This document shows, piece by piece, positions 40,001 through 52,215 of a DNA stretch of 64,000 nucleotides; positions within the stretch are counted from its first letter, which is position 1, and every line of letters begins with the position of its first letter. This DNA comes from Chionis minor (Eukaryota > Chordata > Aves > Charadriiformes > Chionididae): positions 153,293 to 217,292 of the forward strand of contig VZSF01002036.1 in assembly GCA_013398295.1 (NCBI GenBank), given 5' to 3'. The notes under the pieces are model-generated. The model made no database searches. It worked only from the letters and a program-made list of their open reading frames with translations, and had not been told where the DNA came from. The position numbers and the translations under genes were made by a program.

Positions 40001-41450
40001 TTCCAAAGCTCATTCCAAAACATCATTATACCTTTCGTTTGTCTGGTAGAGCCGGTCAATGATAGACTCACCATGAAGTCAGCTTTTTCAGTTAACTTCT
40101 TGCCTAGATTTGTTGCTTCTACTCTCTAGAATGTACATGTTTGCTTAGCTTTAGCCTTCAAAAATTCTGGTTCTTAATAAGAGCTTTCTGGCCATGCTCT
40201 CTTCCTTTTCACCCCACGTCAGTTCAAAATGGTATTACTCAAGTAAAAATCTTTGTATCTTTTATGCCATCAAAGTTGTCTGGTTGAAGCAAGTGCCAAA
40301 AAAATTATTATTCTTTTACAAAGGTGTTCACTGCTTCTATGAATAATTCTTCTTTGCTAGTGGCACTACTGTCATGTCTTTGTCCCTACCATACAGTCTG
40401 TGAGTTCTTGCCGATTGTCTGCAAAATGATGCAATTGTTGCCTTTTTCCCCCTGAATGTTAACCTGTGTGTTTCCACATGATAGTTTTCAAAGCAGGTAC
40501 AACTCCAAGAGGTGTGTTTTTGTTAAATTCCAGCCTGAAATCTGTCTACTGTTCTGGCCAATGCTTCTTGTAACATTTCTTGTAATATTTTAAATTCTTT
40601 CTAATGTTAAAAGGCTATTAGCTTCTGTAAGTATCCATCCTTTCCATCAGCCAACGCTTTCCTTCAATAATGTCCACTAAACTGCATGGTTGCCTCTCTC
40701 AATCCAAGATCAATTTTAAATCTACTTCTCTCTGCTTTCAGTTTGAACAGTTATGTCACTTGTTTTCCTTTATCACACAGTGTAGAGAATAGTATTCTTC
40801 AAATTCTGGAATAACTTCATAGCCACCTTCAACTGAATTTATATAAAGCTGGTATGTGCGTCCTGTGCTTCAGAGTTAGTTGTTACCTAAAGCACCTGAC
40901 TACCTTTCTCTTTTGCTGGCACCTTTGTCCTGCAAATACAGAATTTCATGCTCTTTTTCACTATTTGGGAAGTAAAAGTTGGTTGGGCACTATGTTTGCT
41001 CTACTTATTTTTTGGGTGTGTTTTACTTATCTGCCTCCCTTTTCTGTGAAGCAAAGTGTGCAGTGAGACTTTATTATCTGACATACATGAGATCTCCACT
41101 TTATTCTCATCGTTCTCCAAAATGAGAGCTCGTCAGCACCCCTGCAGATAATCTGTTTGAAGGGACGTATTAAAGACACAAGGAAGGACAGCATGAAGGT
41201 GAACGCTGTGGTATCACCATTTCTCTGTATTCTTACCGTCTCTTGTAAGCCTATTATCATTTTCTCAGTAGTCCAGTAGCAATCTTGGCATGCGAGGGAT
41301 AAGTTTCCATTAGTTTCTGTCTTTCCTTAATGGTAGCCTACCACAGTAGCAACAAAACTTATTTTGCTGGCTTAGCTTCACCCAAAGGTCTTTGTTTTAA
41401 TTCGATCACCCACCTGTCACTGATTCTGTAGACTTTAAGCCAGAATTAGC
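37097..41450 (-). pseudogene. Region of broken gene-like reading frames, identity unknown
   Basis: Over about 4.3 kb the minus strand carries a run of protein-like reading segments in shifting frames, separated by single stops. Examples are 41161-41047 (LENDENKVEISCM then SLHTLLHRKGR), 40830-40750 (VEGGYEVIPEFEEYYSLHC), 39920-39540 (126 codons), 39443-39249 (64 codons), about 38190-37740 (long open stretches with few stops) and 37327-37097. The segment near 39600 (QQSVEDLQAEVKAQKAS) is coiled-coil-like, and several others are Lys/Glu/Gln-rich. The plus strand is correspondingly pyrimidine-rich. I could not name the parent protein. It could be an old retrocopy of a long coiled-coil protein, exons of a real minus-strand gene, or partly an illusion. 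No poly(A)-derived T-tract was found at the low-coordinate end, which weakens the retrocopy reading. Confidence 0.35.
39639..39851 (-). CDS. Candidate 71-codon exon with consensus splice sites, unknown protein
   Basis: Reading on the minus strand, a pyrimidine-rich tract ending in TTTTCTACAG abuts base 39851, and the segment ends at 39639 followed by GTAGAC, giving CCCAG|GTAGAC. The segment is exactly 213 nt and open in one frame (phase 0 at both ends). It encodes a basic, hydrophilic peptide that starts VCEREYYWHNDPT and ends NAQQTSLPSQ. A second acceptor-like TTTTTCTTTTTCAG follows only 30 nt downstream; that spacing is too short for a normal vertebrate intron, so the next exon would have to lie elsewhere. 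The same frame stays open through those 30 nt and on to a stop at 39540. The peptide matches no family I recognise. It lies inside the broken-frame region at 37.1-41.4 kb, so it may be part of a decayed gene. Confidence 0.3.
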
Positions 41451-42089
41451 TGGCAAAATGTGGGCTTCAAGGATGCCTGGGTCTAGGTTCAAACATGTTG
41501 GATGTTATTCTGTACAATCCTACTGTTACTTAGTGTGGTCCCAACACCAGTGCTTCTGTGGTTAGGTACAGGATCTTTCTCCAGCTGATGTGGAAACAAA
41601 GCATTGAAGTGGATCCTGAGTACTGAAGTGATGTTGCTGTTACCTTATTAATGAAAATCCCTCAGTTTATGGAGAAATCATCTGTGAAATTTCACATGTG
41701 AATTAAATTAGAAGTTGTAATGGTAGAGTATCCTACATGTATTAATGTTTGTAGTTGTTTTGGTTACAAATCCAAAAGTGCACATGCTAGATTTAATACA
41801 AATTACTTCAGAGATGGTTTTTAGCAGGTTTTTCTCAAAAGATCTCCCCTCTGCACTAATCACAATTCTTATGATACCCATTTTCCTTGCCAGCCGGAAG
41901 TGAATTTGAGAGGCTTTGCATGGTGCACAAATGGCCAGAGCTCTCAGAGTTCTCTTGGCCCAGTGAGGGAAGCAGTCTGGAATGGGACATCCATGACTAA
42001 TAAATAGCAGGAAACCGTTTATATATCAAGGCTGCACACATGAGTCACTCCTCCAAATCTGCTTCACCTGAAAACAGGCGGATATATCT

Positions 42090-42109
42090 TTTGTTGTTGT
42101 TGTTGTTTT
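42090..42109 (+). repeat. (TTG)n microsatellite
   Basis: Six tandem TTG units with T-rich edges. A short simple repeat. Confidence 0.85.
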
Positions 42110-42180
42110 GGCCCTCGGTTATGGCCTAAGAATTACTTTTTTTTTTCCTCCAAATACTTTAGTGAATAGGGAAAAAAGTA

Positions 42181-42191
42181 GGGGGGGGGGG
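42181..42191 (+). repeat. G11 tract
   Basis: Eleven consecutive G preceded by a GGGAAAAAAGTA purine stretch. It is the third long G run in the window. Confidence 0.9.
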
Positions 42192-43900
42192 CACTGGTTG
42201 CCAAAGAAGGTACTAATACTTAGGAAATTATATGTCACAATTGAGGCATATACTAGTTATGGAGGGACAGCAGCTTAATCTCACAATGTAGTAATACAGC
42301 AGTAGTTGTAGCAATTGATTCTTGTAACCTCTGAAAATTGAGAGGAGACTGATGAAGAGAGTAAGTCTAGGCAGCTCTCTGGTATAGTTTTAAGATATTC
42401 TAGAATTTTAGAATAATACTTTTAGGAAGAACACTTTTATTTCTTAGATTAATAGGAAAGGCAGAAAGAAAACCTAAAATATCACAAAAATCTGTGATGA
42501 CCTTGATAATTAGCATTTATACATCCAAGTGCAAAGGCAGCCAGTTCTAAAATGAGCCCGCTAAAGTAGGCTTATCATAGGATTAGTTTTGGTTCTTGAA
42601 TTTTCTCCCTTTTGTACTGCTTGCTTAAAATGATGACAGAAATTAGAAACATTTTTGTTATTCTGTAGCCAGGCATTTCCTCCTGTTTAGAAGAAATAAA
42701 AATGGCAACTGAATATTTACCAGGACAGTTACCAAAATGAAATTATTAATATAGTTGTCTTTGGGACAGTGGGGACAAAGGGACAAAAATTCCTGTTCAT
42801 GAAATAAATTAAACTTAAGGCTCTGTGGTATGTATCATTTATGAAAATACATAGTTATATGTTTGTGTGGTTTGTACTAACAAAACATCTTATAAATGGT
42901 AATGCAATAACAAAAACTCTGTAGCTGTTATTTCTATTCACCAAAGTACTACCAATGGAAGACACTGAGGCAAACGTAAACATAACTGCCCTCCCCTCTC
43001 AAATCTAATGTCTAACATGCCCTCTTGTTGGTGTCATTTTTGGGTGGCTTTTTGTGGTGCCTCCTTCTAGGAATTCTGGAGCTGACCTCACTCTTTAATA
43101 CAAATATTTAAGAAAAAAGTACTTAGCCCATGTTTAAAGAAAAAAAAAAATCTCATATGGACTGTAGAGAAGATGTATTTAATATTAAATGCCAAAGCTA
43201 TAGAGAGTCTAAACATTCTTTGTCTGTACTAGAATTAAAGCACATTAGTTGAAAAGTTTACAGAGCTTGATTTTAAAATGCAGCTTTTTTTCTTGCAAAA
43301 GCCCACTTGACTCTTGTGAATCAAGTTGAATCCATCTAGGAAGGTCCTGCCCTCAACCATTAGTTATTTCTCTCAATTGGACATTGAGGAAAAGGACCAC
43401 AGCTGAAGTAAAGGAAATTTTAACCTGAGGTTTTTAGCTTTGTACTGAAGCAGACCAAAATTGCTCCTAACTCAGGTGGGAAAGGTTGTCTCCGATGGAT
43501 GGGCAGTAACTAGGAGTTGAGTGTGGTAAATTTTTGAAACAGTTTGATCTGCATTTCTGCCTCTGTCCCTGGTTTTAGACAAGCTCTCTTAGTAAGGCTG
43601 TATATTTTTTCTGAAGTGAGAATGCAATAGGAGTTCATAATTTGTAAAAGTTAGTTATTATGGTGTTATTGATGCGAATTTATCATAAATCACACATTGG
43701 GAGCTATGCTATTATTTGTTCAATCCACTCTTAATACGTACAGCATATGTAAATAACACTTATATGTCTTCACTCAGCTTAGTTATTGCATCTTATCTAG
43801 CACATAAGAATAAATTTTATTTCATAGTCATGACTTTCCACTGTATTTTTTGTTCATTATTGTTTGACCAGAACAGAGAAAATTAACAGCAATGGCTTAC

Positions 43901-44034
43901 ATGCTTATATATATATGTGCATCTGTGTATGTATCTGTATATACATACATATCTATACACTTACATATTTTCATACATGTATGCACATATACTCATGTAT
44001 GCACATATGTGTACACATCAGTGTATGTACATGT
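43901..44034. repeat. Degenerate (TA/CA)n low-complexity tract
   Basis: About 130 bases of alternating purine-pyrimidine steps made of TATA, CATA, TGTA and CACATA units. It looks like a decayed dinucleotide microsatellite. The short reading frame across it (Ile/Cys/Tyr/His-rich) is a product of the repeat, not a gene. Confidence 0.85.
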
Positions 44035-45588
44035 CAAAACATCAAAAGTATAACTAAATATCAATAGAGTAGGGTATGCATGAAACCTGTAAATTACAGT
44101 GTATTACTGATTTTAAAAACGCTTTCCTAATGTTAAAACCAAAATCTGCTATCAACATTCAGTATCACTAATCCTCCCCGTTCCTCATGAATTTAGTGCT
44201 TAATGTGATTTTTTTCGGCTTTAAAATTGAAGAATTTTATTAGTTGCTAAAGCTATTCAGTAAGAGGGTATTTCAAAAAGAAACATAAATTGTAAAATTC
44301 AGCTGGGACACGTACTGAACTGTTGGTATTGTTTTGTCAAAAACTGATTTAAAATGAACTAGAAAATTGCCAAACCATCAAAGTATGGGATGTGGGAAAG
44401 TTAATATATTAAAGAAACACTATCATGAGAAGTGCCATTTTAAAAATGGTATTTTACGAAATTCACTTATATAGAGAATAGGGCAAAATCATAATCTTTT
44501 ATGAGCCCAATAAAGACTGCCTAGCTACTGCCACTTGATACAATACCTTTCTTATTGAACTTGGAAAAAAATCTACTATGGAAGGCTTTTTTTGTGCAAT
44601 ATAGGTTTAGTTGGCTTTTTAACTTAAAATGGAAGGATGATGATGCTGTGATAGGCGTGTTTTGGACTGGTGTGTAGTACCCTGGACCAGAACGTGCGCG
44701 CGGTAGTGTACGTGTGAGCAGGGATGGTGGCCCTGTAGCCAGGGTGCTTTGGTTGGACGTGCTCTTACTGCACCAGCTATACTGGCAATCCATGTGGCTT
44801 GGTAGTGGACTGATAGTAGTGACTGTTTTAAAGACAGAAGTATGCTTTTCTCTCTTCAGCTGAGGCTTGGGGATGTTGTTTTTGCTTTAGAGAAAGGCTG
44901 TGCAAGTAACTGAACAGGAAGTCAATCCTTCTTATTTTATTTGCTGTGGCTTCTTGTGACTGGCCCACCATATAGGATGTTCAGGTGACGTTTTGGAAGA
45001 TCAAAAAACTAGACATCATTTTACTTTAGCTCACTTGTTAATGTTTGTTTAAATAGCTAACTCAGGCATGTAGAGTACAGACAAAAGATAAGAACGATTA
45101 GTATTTGTACTTTGCTTTGTATTTGTGTAGATGGTGGTTCCTCTGAAAACTACCTGGTGATAGTAGGATGAAGTAAAATATTTGCATTTCCTAGTCCTCT
45201 TACCTCGTGACTCCTTTCTTCTTCAGTTTATTCTTACATGTCCTTAGTTATGGTGCATAAGTCACTGCAAGGGTGTGGGCTGTTTAATTCCTGGTAACCT
45301 ATGCAGCTGTAAAAAACATATTATGGTGTGTGTGTGTTGGAAACATGGATTTTTCATGCAAAGTTTAAATGCAAGAGAATACTGCTCCTGTTTTATGAGG
45401 AAAGCTGCCCTTAAAGGGAAAACCAAGTTGAAAAGACTTCCACCTGAAATTGTAATCTAAAATTATTTTAGGCACCACCTAGGATTATTGCGTCTGAAGC
45501 GTAATGATGAGGCTTTTTGAAGTTGGTTGGCTTTGCTTATTTGACAATATTTTCGAGAAAATCCAAGTCCTGTCTGTATTGGTAACAA

Positions 45589-45625
45589 AATTCCCATTGA
45601 TTTCAGTGGGAAGTTTAACTCCTGT
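45589..45625. repeat. Palindromic motif resembling an old amniote repeat
   Basis: TTCCCATTGATTTCAGTGGGAA is a near-perfect inverted repeat, and the following AGTTTAACTCCTG matches the context of a short, very common relic in reptile and bird genomes (CTCCCATTGACTTCAGTGGGAG, then TTTGACTCCTG). Only about 35 bases are recognisable. Confidence 0.45.
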
Positions 45626-47828
45626 TAAAACAACTGCTCTAATTAGCCTGTGGTTGCTCAGTGGTGCTGCCTTTCCCGTGTACTGCCATGTTGTCTCTGG
45701 CTTTCTACTTCTCGCCGTGGAGTTTGGATGCACATCCCACGCAGCACAGAAGGGCTTTTCTTGGAAACACCTGCACCGAGTGTGAGCCAGCCTCAGAGAG
45801 ATGCATGCAGAGTGAGAAGGAGTGGACAGGCCAGATGATGTGTGATAGTATCCTCTATGCATCTACCGTTTGAAAGAGCATGTCTCTTTCAACTTAAACT
45901 GTTTTAAGTTGAAATTATTACGTTTCAAAATATATTGCTTACATTTTTAATTGAATTTTTCCAATGCTGTCATCAGCAAGCGTTAAATAACTTGAAAAAT
46001 CTTGCAGTCTGTGCTCATTTATAACATAGTGGTTGTAGTTAGAAATTAATTACAGTACTGTTACGAAAACACAGGCTGCCTCCCCATCAAGAAAGCCCTT
46101 GTTTCCTCATGAAGAGCCTCTTTGCTGCTCTAACACTTTTTGAAACATACCCCCGATGAGCCATTTAAGAATCAGCAAAGGGTTTGGATGTGTTTCCTTC
46201 CTTGGGGAGCCTGAGTCTATCTTTCACCTGTCTCTGCACCCTGCCCTCTTCTCCCCATCACCTGGAGAAGGATGGCTGAAACCAGTTGTCTTCTGACCAT
46301 GTCCTCCCACCTGCTCCACTCCTCTGTACCCACATGCCTCCCACAAGCAGCAGAAGGCTTCTCTGGGGAAGGTGAGTCCAGCTGTTTTGGCAGCCTGCTG
46401 CTTTAGCAGCTGAGACCCAGCTCTCTCCTTTGGCACAGACAAAGCAGTCTTAATGCTGCTCATCAAAATACGTTCACCGTGGTAAGCATGGGTAAATGAG
46501 TCAATGGGAATGAGATATGAATAACTTAAAAAACTGCAATTATGATTAACGCTTCAAGTGCTATTTACTTTAACATTTGACCAAGATAACGCTGCTAATT
46601 TCTTTTAGCTCAATGTGAAATTTAGAGTCTGATTGTTCTAATTTGCAGAAAAGGGAAAGCAGCCAAAAACACACACTGATTTACCTCCTTCTTGATTCTG
46701 TTGATATCACTGAAGTTGCACAGGATACTAATTGTTAAAGAAAGTTACTTTTGGGATTTGGCTTCTTCCTGCCAACATCTGTCTCTGATCTAAAAGCTCA
46801 GAATTTAAGATCCTCCAAGTTAATGCTGTGAAGCAGACAAGACCAAAAAAAATCCATTAGCTCATCTTACGCAGCTCTGCAGTGTCCTGCAACTTTGGGC
46901 TAGTGGCTTAATTGATCTTTACGAATTAAAATCACAGATCAGCCAACCACTAGATAACAGTAGTAATGGCTACAGGAAAAGACATCTGTGAATTAGATCA
47001 CTACCATTTAAGTACCATAACCTATAGAAAAAACATGTGAAGCATTTGGAGGAAGTAATTCAGCTCTACCACTGAACATCTTCAGGCTCAAACACTTATG
47101 AAGATTATATGTTGACGTGAGAGTGGACTGGTCTAATCTAAAATCCATTAGGCTACCAGATCTATCATTAAATCAGTAAAATCCACCTCTTTGGTCCATA
47201 GAGTGGTGTGATGCATAGATGGCAGCTTGATGTGGGGGAACCACTCACTGCCGTGAAGATATTTATCATTGTAATAGAGAACAAACTGAAGGCCCTCGTG
47301 TAACACGCAGCAGAGACAACAGCCTTGATGTTCCTGTCCCCTAAATCTTTTTCCAGAAAAGGAAATTGCAAGTACTCTTGCAAGCAGCACGAGCAAGGGG
47401 GATGGCTTTTCCCCCCGCCTTTGTCCCTTCTAAGAATATACGAACCTCTTTCCAAAGAACTTTATTATGTCTGCTTTCACTGAAACCTTTGCAGTCTTTC
47501 GTTTGTAAAATTCCTCTCTGTTTCAAATAGTACTTTTGTAAGAAGTGGTTTAGGTTATGTATGTCCTGTTTTATCCCTTTCCCAAGTACGAGGCTCTAAC
47601 GATATTTGCATTTGTCGTACTTTATTTCTACGTCTTTTCTGAGTAGGCATGAAAAAAAAGAGTGAACTTTTAGAAAGGTAAAACCCCTCCTGATGTCAGA
47701 AAGGGTGTGAAAATACTTGGAGAATATTTTGGGGAGAGGAACCAACAAAGGAATGAAACACCCCCACACATACACTCTCTATTAGGATGAGTTCTCACAA
47801 TATCTCATGAACTGACTCAAAATATATT

Positions 47829-48329
47829 TGTTGTGGTTTAACCCCAGCCGGCAGCTAGGACCACACAGCTGCTTGCGCAGTTCTTCCCCTTCCCCCAGAA
47901 GGGTAGGGAGAAGACGTAGAAAAGGAGGGAAAAGGGAAAGGAAAAAAACTCGTGGGTTGAGATAAAGACAGTTTAAGAAAGCAATATCAGAAAAGGAAAA
48001 TAATAATGATGATGATGACACATCTCTCTGACCACCCAGTGAACTGATACATTCCCGAGCAGTGATTGTGAGTACCCAACTCCCAGCTCTCTCCATTTAT
48101 ATACTGAGCATGACATCTATGGTGTGGAATATTTCACTGGCCATTCCATCGTTCCGTGTAGGCTCCTTCTCAGCTTCTATGGGAAGCTGAAAAAAGTCCT
48201 TGAAAAATGTAAACATCACCTGGCAACAACTAAAACAATATGTGTTATTGACATTCCTATCATACCAAATCTGAAACACAGCAACCACTAGAAAAGAAAA
48301 TTAACTCTGTCCCAGCTGAAACCAGGACA
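47829..48329 (-). mobile_element. Solo LTR of an avian endogenous retrovirus
   Basis: This is a roughly 500-base solo LTR from an old endogenous retrovirus. It begins TG (47829) and ends CA (48328-48329). The 5-base flanks are ATATT (47824-47828) and GTATT (48330-48334), which agree at four of five positions and suggest a 5-bp target-site duplication. The TATA box reads in the minus direction, so the provirus was on the minus strand. Conserved blocks of a widespread bird LTR are visible: a GTGGTTTAACCCCAGCCGGC end, a CTCGTGGGTTGAGATAAAGA block, a CTGAGCATGACATCTATGGT block, and an AAATTAACTCTGTCCCAGC end. No gag, pol or env sequence lies on either side, so the internal region was lost by LTR-LTR recombination. 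The family is probably ERVL-like, judged from the 5-bp duplication. Confidence 0.88.
48095..48103 (-). promoter_or_regulatory. TATA box of the solo LTR
   Basis: On the minus strand the sequence reads TATATAAAT, roughly mid-LTR, just downstream (minus sense) of a GATGTCATGCTCAG block that resembles a degenerate CRE. This is the arrangement of the U3 promoter in this LTR type. If still active it would drive transcription leftwards, toward 47.8 kb and below. Activity cannot be judged from sequence. Confidence 0.6.
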
Positions 48330-50746
48330 GTATTCTAGTGCATCCTGTTTAATTTTGTGTGTAAGCAGCAGGATCACGAGATCCAGGAAAATATTTAATA
48401 ACCTTATAAAAAATAGCATTGAGTTTGAGCCAGGTGGCTTCCTAATGCCAATATTTTGTATACCTACATCCAGTGCAAGTGTGCTGTTTAGTGACACTGG
48501 TGACATTGGCTGGGGTTATGGGCTGCTGCATGCAGGTAAAGGGGCAGAAGTAATGGTAGGTGAGTGTGTACCTTCTGTCAATTAAAGCCTAGCTGCATTT
48601 TTCAAATGCTTGTAAAGAAAAAGAAAGAATTTTTGGTATGGGTTTGGTCAATGTGAAGATCAAGACCACTTAAAATTGATTAATCTGGCATTAGCCAGCT
48701 GCCTGCTGACATTATTTCCTTCACGCTATCAGAAATAATACAGTATCTGACAGCTAAAGCAATGAAAAGTTTGGCAATTGTTTATGTCATATAAGTTGCT
48801 TAACTCATTGCCCAGTTTTGATATGACCTCTGTTCGGTAAGGTTGAATTGTAGGGAGTTCTTATTTGCATGTGCCTACATACTTTTTGTATTATTAAATA
48901 TCAAGGTTGCAACATAATTTTCCGTTTTAGGTTTATAACGAGTGGCCCATTTGAAATCTTTATGGCTTATGCATCTGCTAAGGAATGGTATCTACTTTAT
49001 ACTATTTTAGCCCAACGGGCATGTGAGGTAATGTGGCTTAGTCCTTTTTCATTTAAATTTGTGTTGTCTTTCTTAGGCTCTGGGTGAAGAGGGGACACGT
49101 GGACAATGACACTGGTTTAACAAGTTAAGCCAAGATAATTTGATTGTGTGGCTGAGTCTTATCAAGGCCAATCAGTGCAGTAGTTTTGGAGAGATCTATC
49201 AAAGGACAGGCATCCTTGAAGTAACTTTCCAGTATTCTCCAAGCTTTTATTTTTTTTTTTTTGCCTTTCTTTTGGTCCTATTTTTGCACATTTTTGGACT
49301 GGTGTGGCAACACTTTGGGTAGATCAGAGATCTGTCTTTTGGGGAAAACAAAGGAATAGGGTAGAGGATACCTCGCCTTTCCTCAGTCTCCTTTTTCTGT
49401 GTCTGTCTCCAACCTTCTTTGCCTCCCTTGGGTGTTTTTGTCACCCTCTACAGAACCCACTGGCAGCGCTATCGCATACCACACAGCAGAAAGGGTTCGT
49501 TTTGTTCCTGCTTAGCACTGTGGATTCACACCCTACAAGACTTCTAGCTGAAATCCGGCCTTGGAGAGCTGGCCTTCTCAGTTGGGGTGGCAGGGAAGGC
49601 TAACAGTTTCCTTGGCTGGAAGATATCAAATTGGATAAACAGAAAATGGGGGCCTGGAGAGTGGGAAAGCCCTTGATGGTGATTAGTTGTCATTCTGCTT
49701 GTCAGAACAAATGAAGAAGAGGAGCACAATGTTTGCACTGTTTGAACAAGCCTCAGAGAGCAAATTAGATGGTAAATGTGATCATAATTTGCCTGCCTTT
49801 CTTGAAACTCCCATGGTGCTATTAGTGTTTTTCTTTTTTCAGGTAAAAAAAGCTTTAACAAATACATACTTCTGTGGAAACTGAAGTGCACTGAGGTTGT
49901 TTTACAGACACGGTGTGCAAAATTTCTGTCGTTTAAGTGATAGTGCTTATTGTATCTGCATAGCACAGGCTGGTGCAAGGTGGTGTGTAATGCCGTTGGA
50001 AAAGATAACGTATTTCAATATTGCACATGATGTGAGAAACAAGATATAGATAGCTATCTATACAAGTATATATTTAGATATGTACGCATATATAAAATAA
50101 GCTTGTGCCTGAGCTTTATATTGCGCTTGGTTGAGTACTGTTGATAAGCCAATTATGGTATTTTTTTGAAAGGTATCTGGAATGCAAATTCTTCTGTCCT
50201 ATTATCCTGTGATAATGTGCAGTAGCAGGCTGTGCCCCTTGCTGAACTGCCGGCACACCCAAGGTGACCAAAACTAAATAAGAAAATCAGCACTTCTGTG
50301 TTTTATGTATATAGAAACGTGGAGTAACCTGTAGCATTTAGATAATGAGTTTGGGGTGGAGATGGAGAAATGCTACTTACAGTTTATTTTACACATAAAA
50401 GTATTTCACACATAGCAGAAATCGTTAGTGTAAACAAGTATCAATTAAGAGAACAAGTATGAGCATTGTTGGAGAACAAGGTAAAAGCTGTGATGTGAAA
50501 GGCTCTCTTGGGCAAAGACAGATGACTGACAGTGAAAAGATTTAAAGTATTTTGATTGCCATGCAGTAAAATCTGAACCTGTGGAAACTAATAAAAATTG
50601 ACTGAGGTTAATTAGGGACCTATAGCAAGCAAAACTCTTGTTTAAAAACCAAGTGCTTGGACTGTCATATCTCTGATTTGTAGCTACCCAGCTAGAGAGA
50701 ACAACGTCAGACTGCATCCAAAGTCAGAAATTTCCTCAATCTATTG

Positions 50747-50772
50747 TAAAAATAAATAAATAAAAATAAATA
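50747..50772. repeat. (AAAT)n microsatellite
   Basis: Six or so AAAT/AAAAT units in tandem, ending before TAGTAACC. Confidence 0.8.
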
Positions 50773-51984
50773 GTAACCATAATTGTGGATATACTATAAC
50801 ACTGTGACATAAAGGGTAATGACAGGAGAATGTAGAGGGAAGCGTATTTATTTTTATCTCTTTATAATATTGTTTTAGTATACCAGGCAGCTCAGACTGG
50901 TCTTGCTGCTCTCTATCAAATTGCATTTGCCTATACATCTCTCTTCTTTATCTTTTATCCATCTTGGTTGGGACGCACTGGTAAAGTACCCTGCCGAACA
51001 GCCAAGGCCAAAATGTCACCATTACCCAACGTGAAAAAGAGAAATTATGTCCTAAAGCAGAGAAGCGCGGTTCTTGGGTGCTGGCTTTGGCTGGCTGTGA
51101 TGCACAGAGCTTTAGGAATTACAGTGGCTCTCAGAGTTTCCTTTAGAAATGCACCTTGTTCCGCATCATCTCCAGCAAAGGTCTGTGATGGACATAGATA
51201 TTCTCTATCGATCTGCTGGGCCTACTTCAGACAGAAACATGTACATTTTTTTGTTCTTGTGTATTTTGGATGAGCTCAGAGCAGAGCAGTAGAATAAATG
51301 AAAAGTGTTCTGCTTCAGTCAGTCACTGAACAGTGACAGATACTGTACTGTGCAAATACAAGCTGGTAAGTATATAGTTTGGTGGCTGACGCAGTTTTTA
51401 CCTATATTTTAATATACTGAAGTTCCAGTGAATCAAATTGTTTGTAATACAGCTGGCAACATACTAGTGTATCCCATATTAGTAACGCACAGTGACAAGC
51501 AATTGCAGTTCATTTTTCTTTATTGACTATTTGAGGCTTTAAAATATTTATTTGGCAAGTTTGTGTCTCTGTTATTTTTAAAGATATGAGTACTTAGCAG
51601 GCTCATACACTAATGATTTTTAAGCTGTAATAGAAAGCACATAGGATATGAAGAGTGATGTGAAATAGATTAATTAAAATCAATATTATTCCAATGAATA
51701 CTAATTGAATTATTAATGCTTGGATCAGGGTTTTTCCCCGTTTTGTGATTATTCAGCGTGTTGGCTACGTATGCATTTCTGTTGATGAAAGGCATTTCTC
51801 CATCTTCCTTTGTTTTGTTTTTTTTCTTCTCTCCAACCCTTCATTAAAGGAATATGTTATCGATACCAAATAAGAGATAGGGACCTGCTCATAGCCAATT
51901 TACTTTTTCCAGTGCTGTCTCCATCGTCTTTTCCAACACAGTCTGTTGCAGAAGTAGCCTAAATGCTCTTCAAAATGTGCTGTG

Positions 51985-52215
51985 ATCAAAAGCGGGGTCG
52001 GGTCGGCTGGCGTCGGGAGAGCCGAGGCACGAGTCCTTAGCCGTAGCTGCGGTGGGCTGTCTGGAACCACCGAGCCCTGAAGCCCGGCTACCCCTGCGAG
52101 CTCGGTGCTGCTGGGCTTCCTACCCCTCTGGCCCCATGCGCTCGTGTGGATGGGGGAGAAAAGCTGCGGAGAACGTGCTGCTTGGCTCTGGGCTGAGGAA
52201 AGTTGCGCTCTCCTC
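51985..52215. promoter_or_regulatory. Short CpG-dense, GC-rich patch
   Basis: Around eighteen CpGs occur in about 230 bases. The densest part is 51990-52115, which has roughly thirteen, with GGTCGGGTCGGCTGGCGTCG near its start. The surroundings are AT-rich. The sequence has no recognised coding content; the two short frames that cross it look like GC-driven artefacts. An orphan CpG island or promoter of an unannotated transcript is the most interesting reading. Confidence 0.4.

Larger units (their letters stand above)
41451..47828. other. Noncoding sequence
   Basis: Holds the (TTG)n, G11 and (TA/CA)n tracts and the palindromic relic at 45.6 kb. A small CpG cluster lies at 44.69-44.72 kb (GTGCGCGCGG). 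Minus-strand frames of 80-125 codons at 44.5, 45.5 and 46.2 kb have no recognised domains. Confidence 0.65.

Noticed and set aside
43864..44067. 67-codon Cys/Tyr/Ile/His-rich frame
   Set aside because: It translates the degenerate (TA/CA)n tract and has no relation to a protein family.
45485..45862. Overlapping 125-codon minus and 93-codon plus frames
   Set aside because: Both strands are open over the same bases, which is expected by chance here. The region contains a repeat relic at 45.59 kb and no domain on either strand.
49544..49978. 144-codon minus-strand frame
   Set aside because: Composition follows the pyrimidine-rich plus strand. No domain, and overlapping plus-strand frames are equally open.
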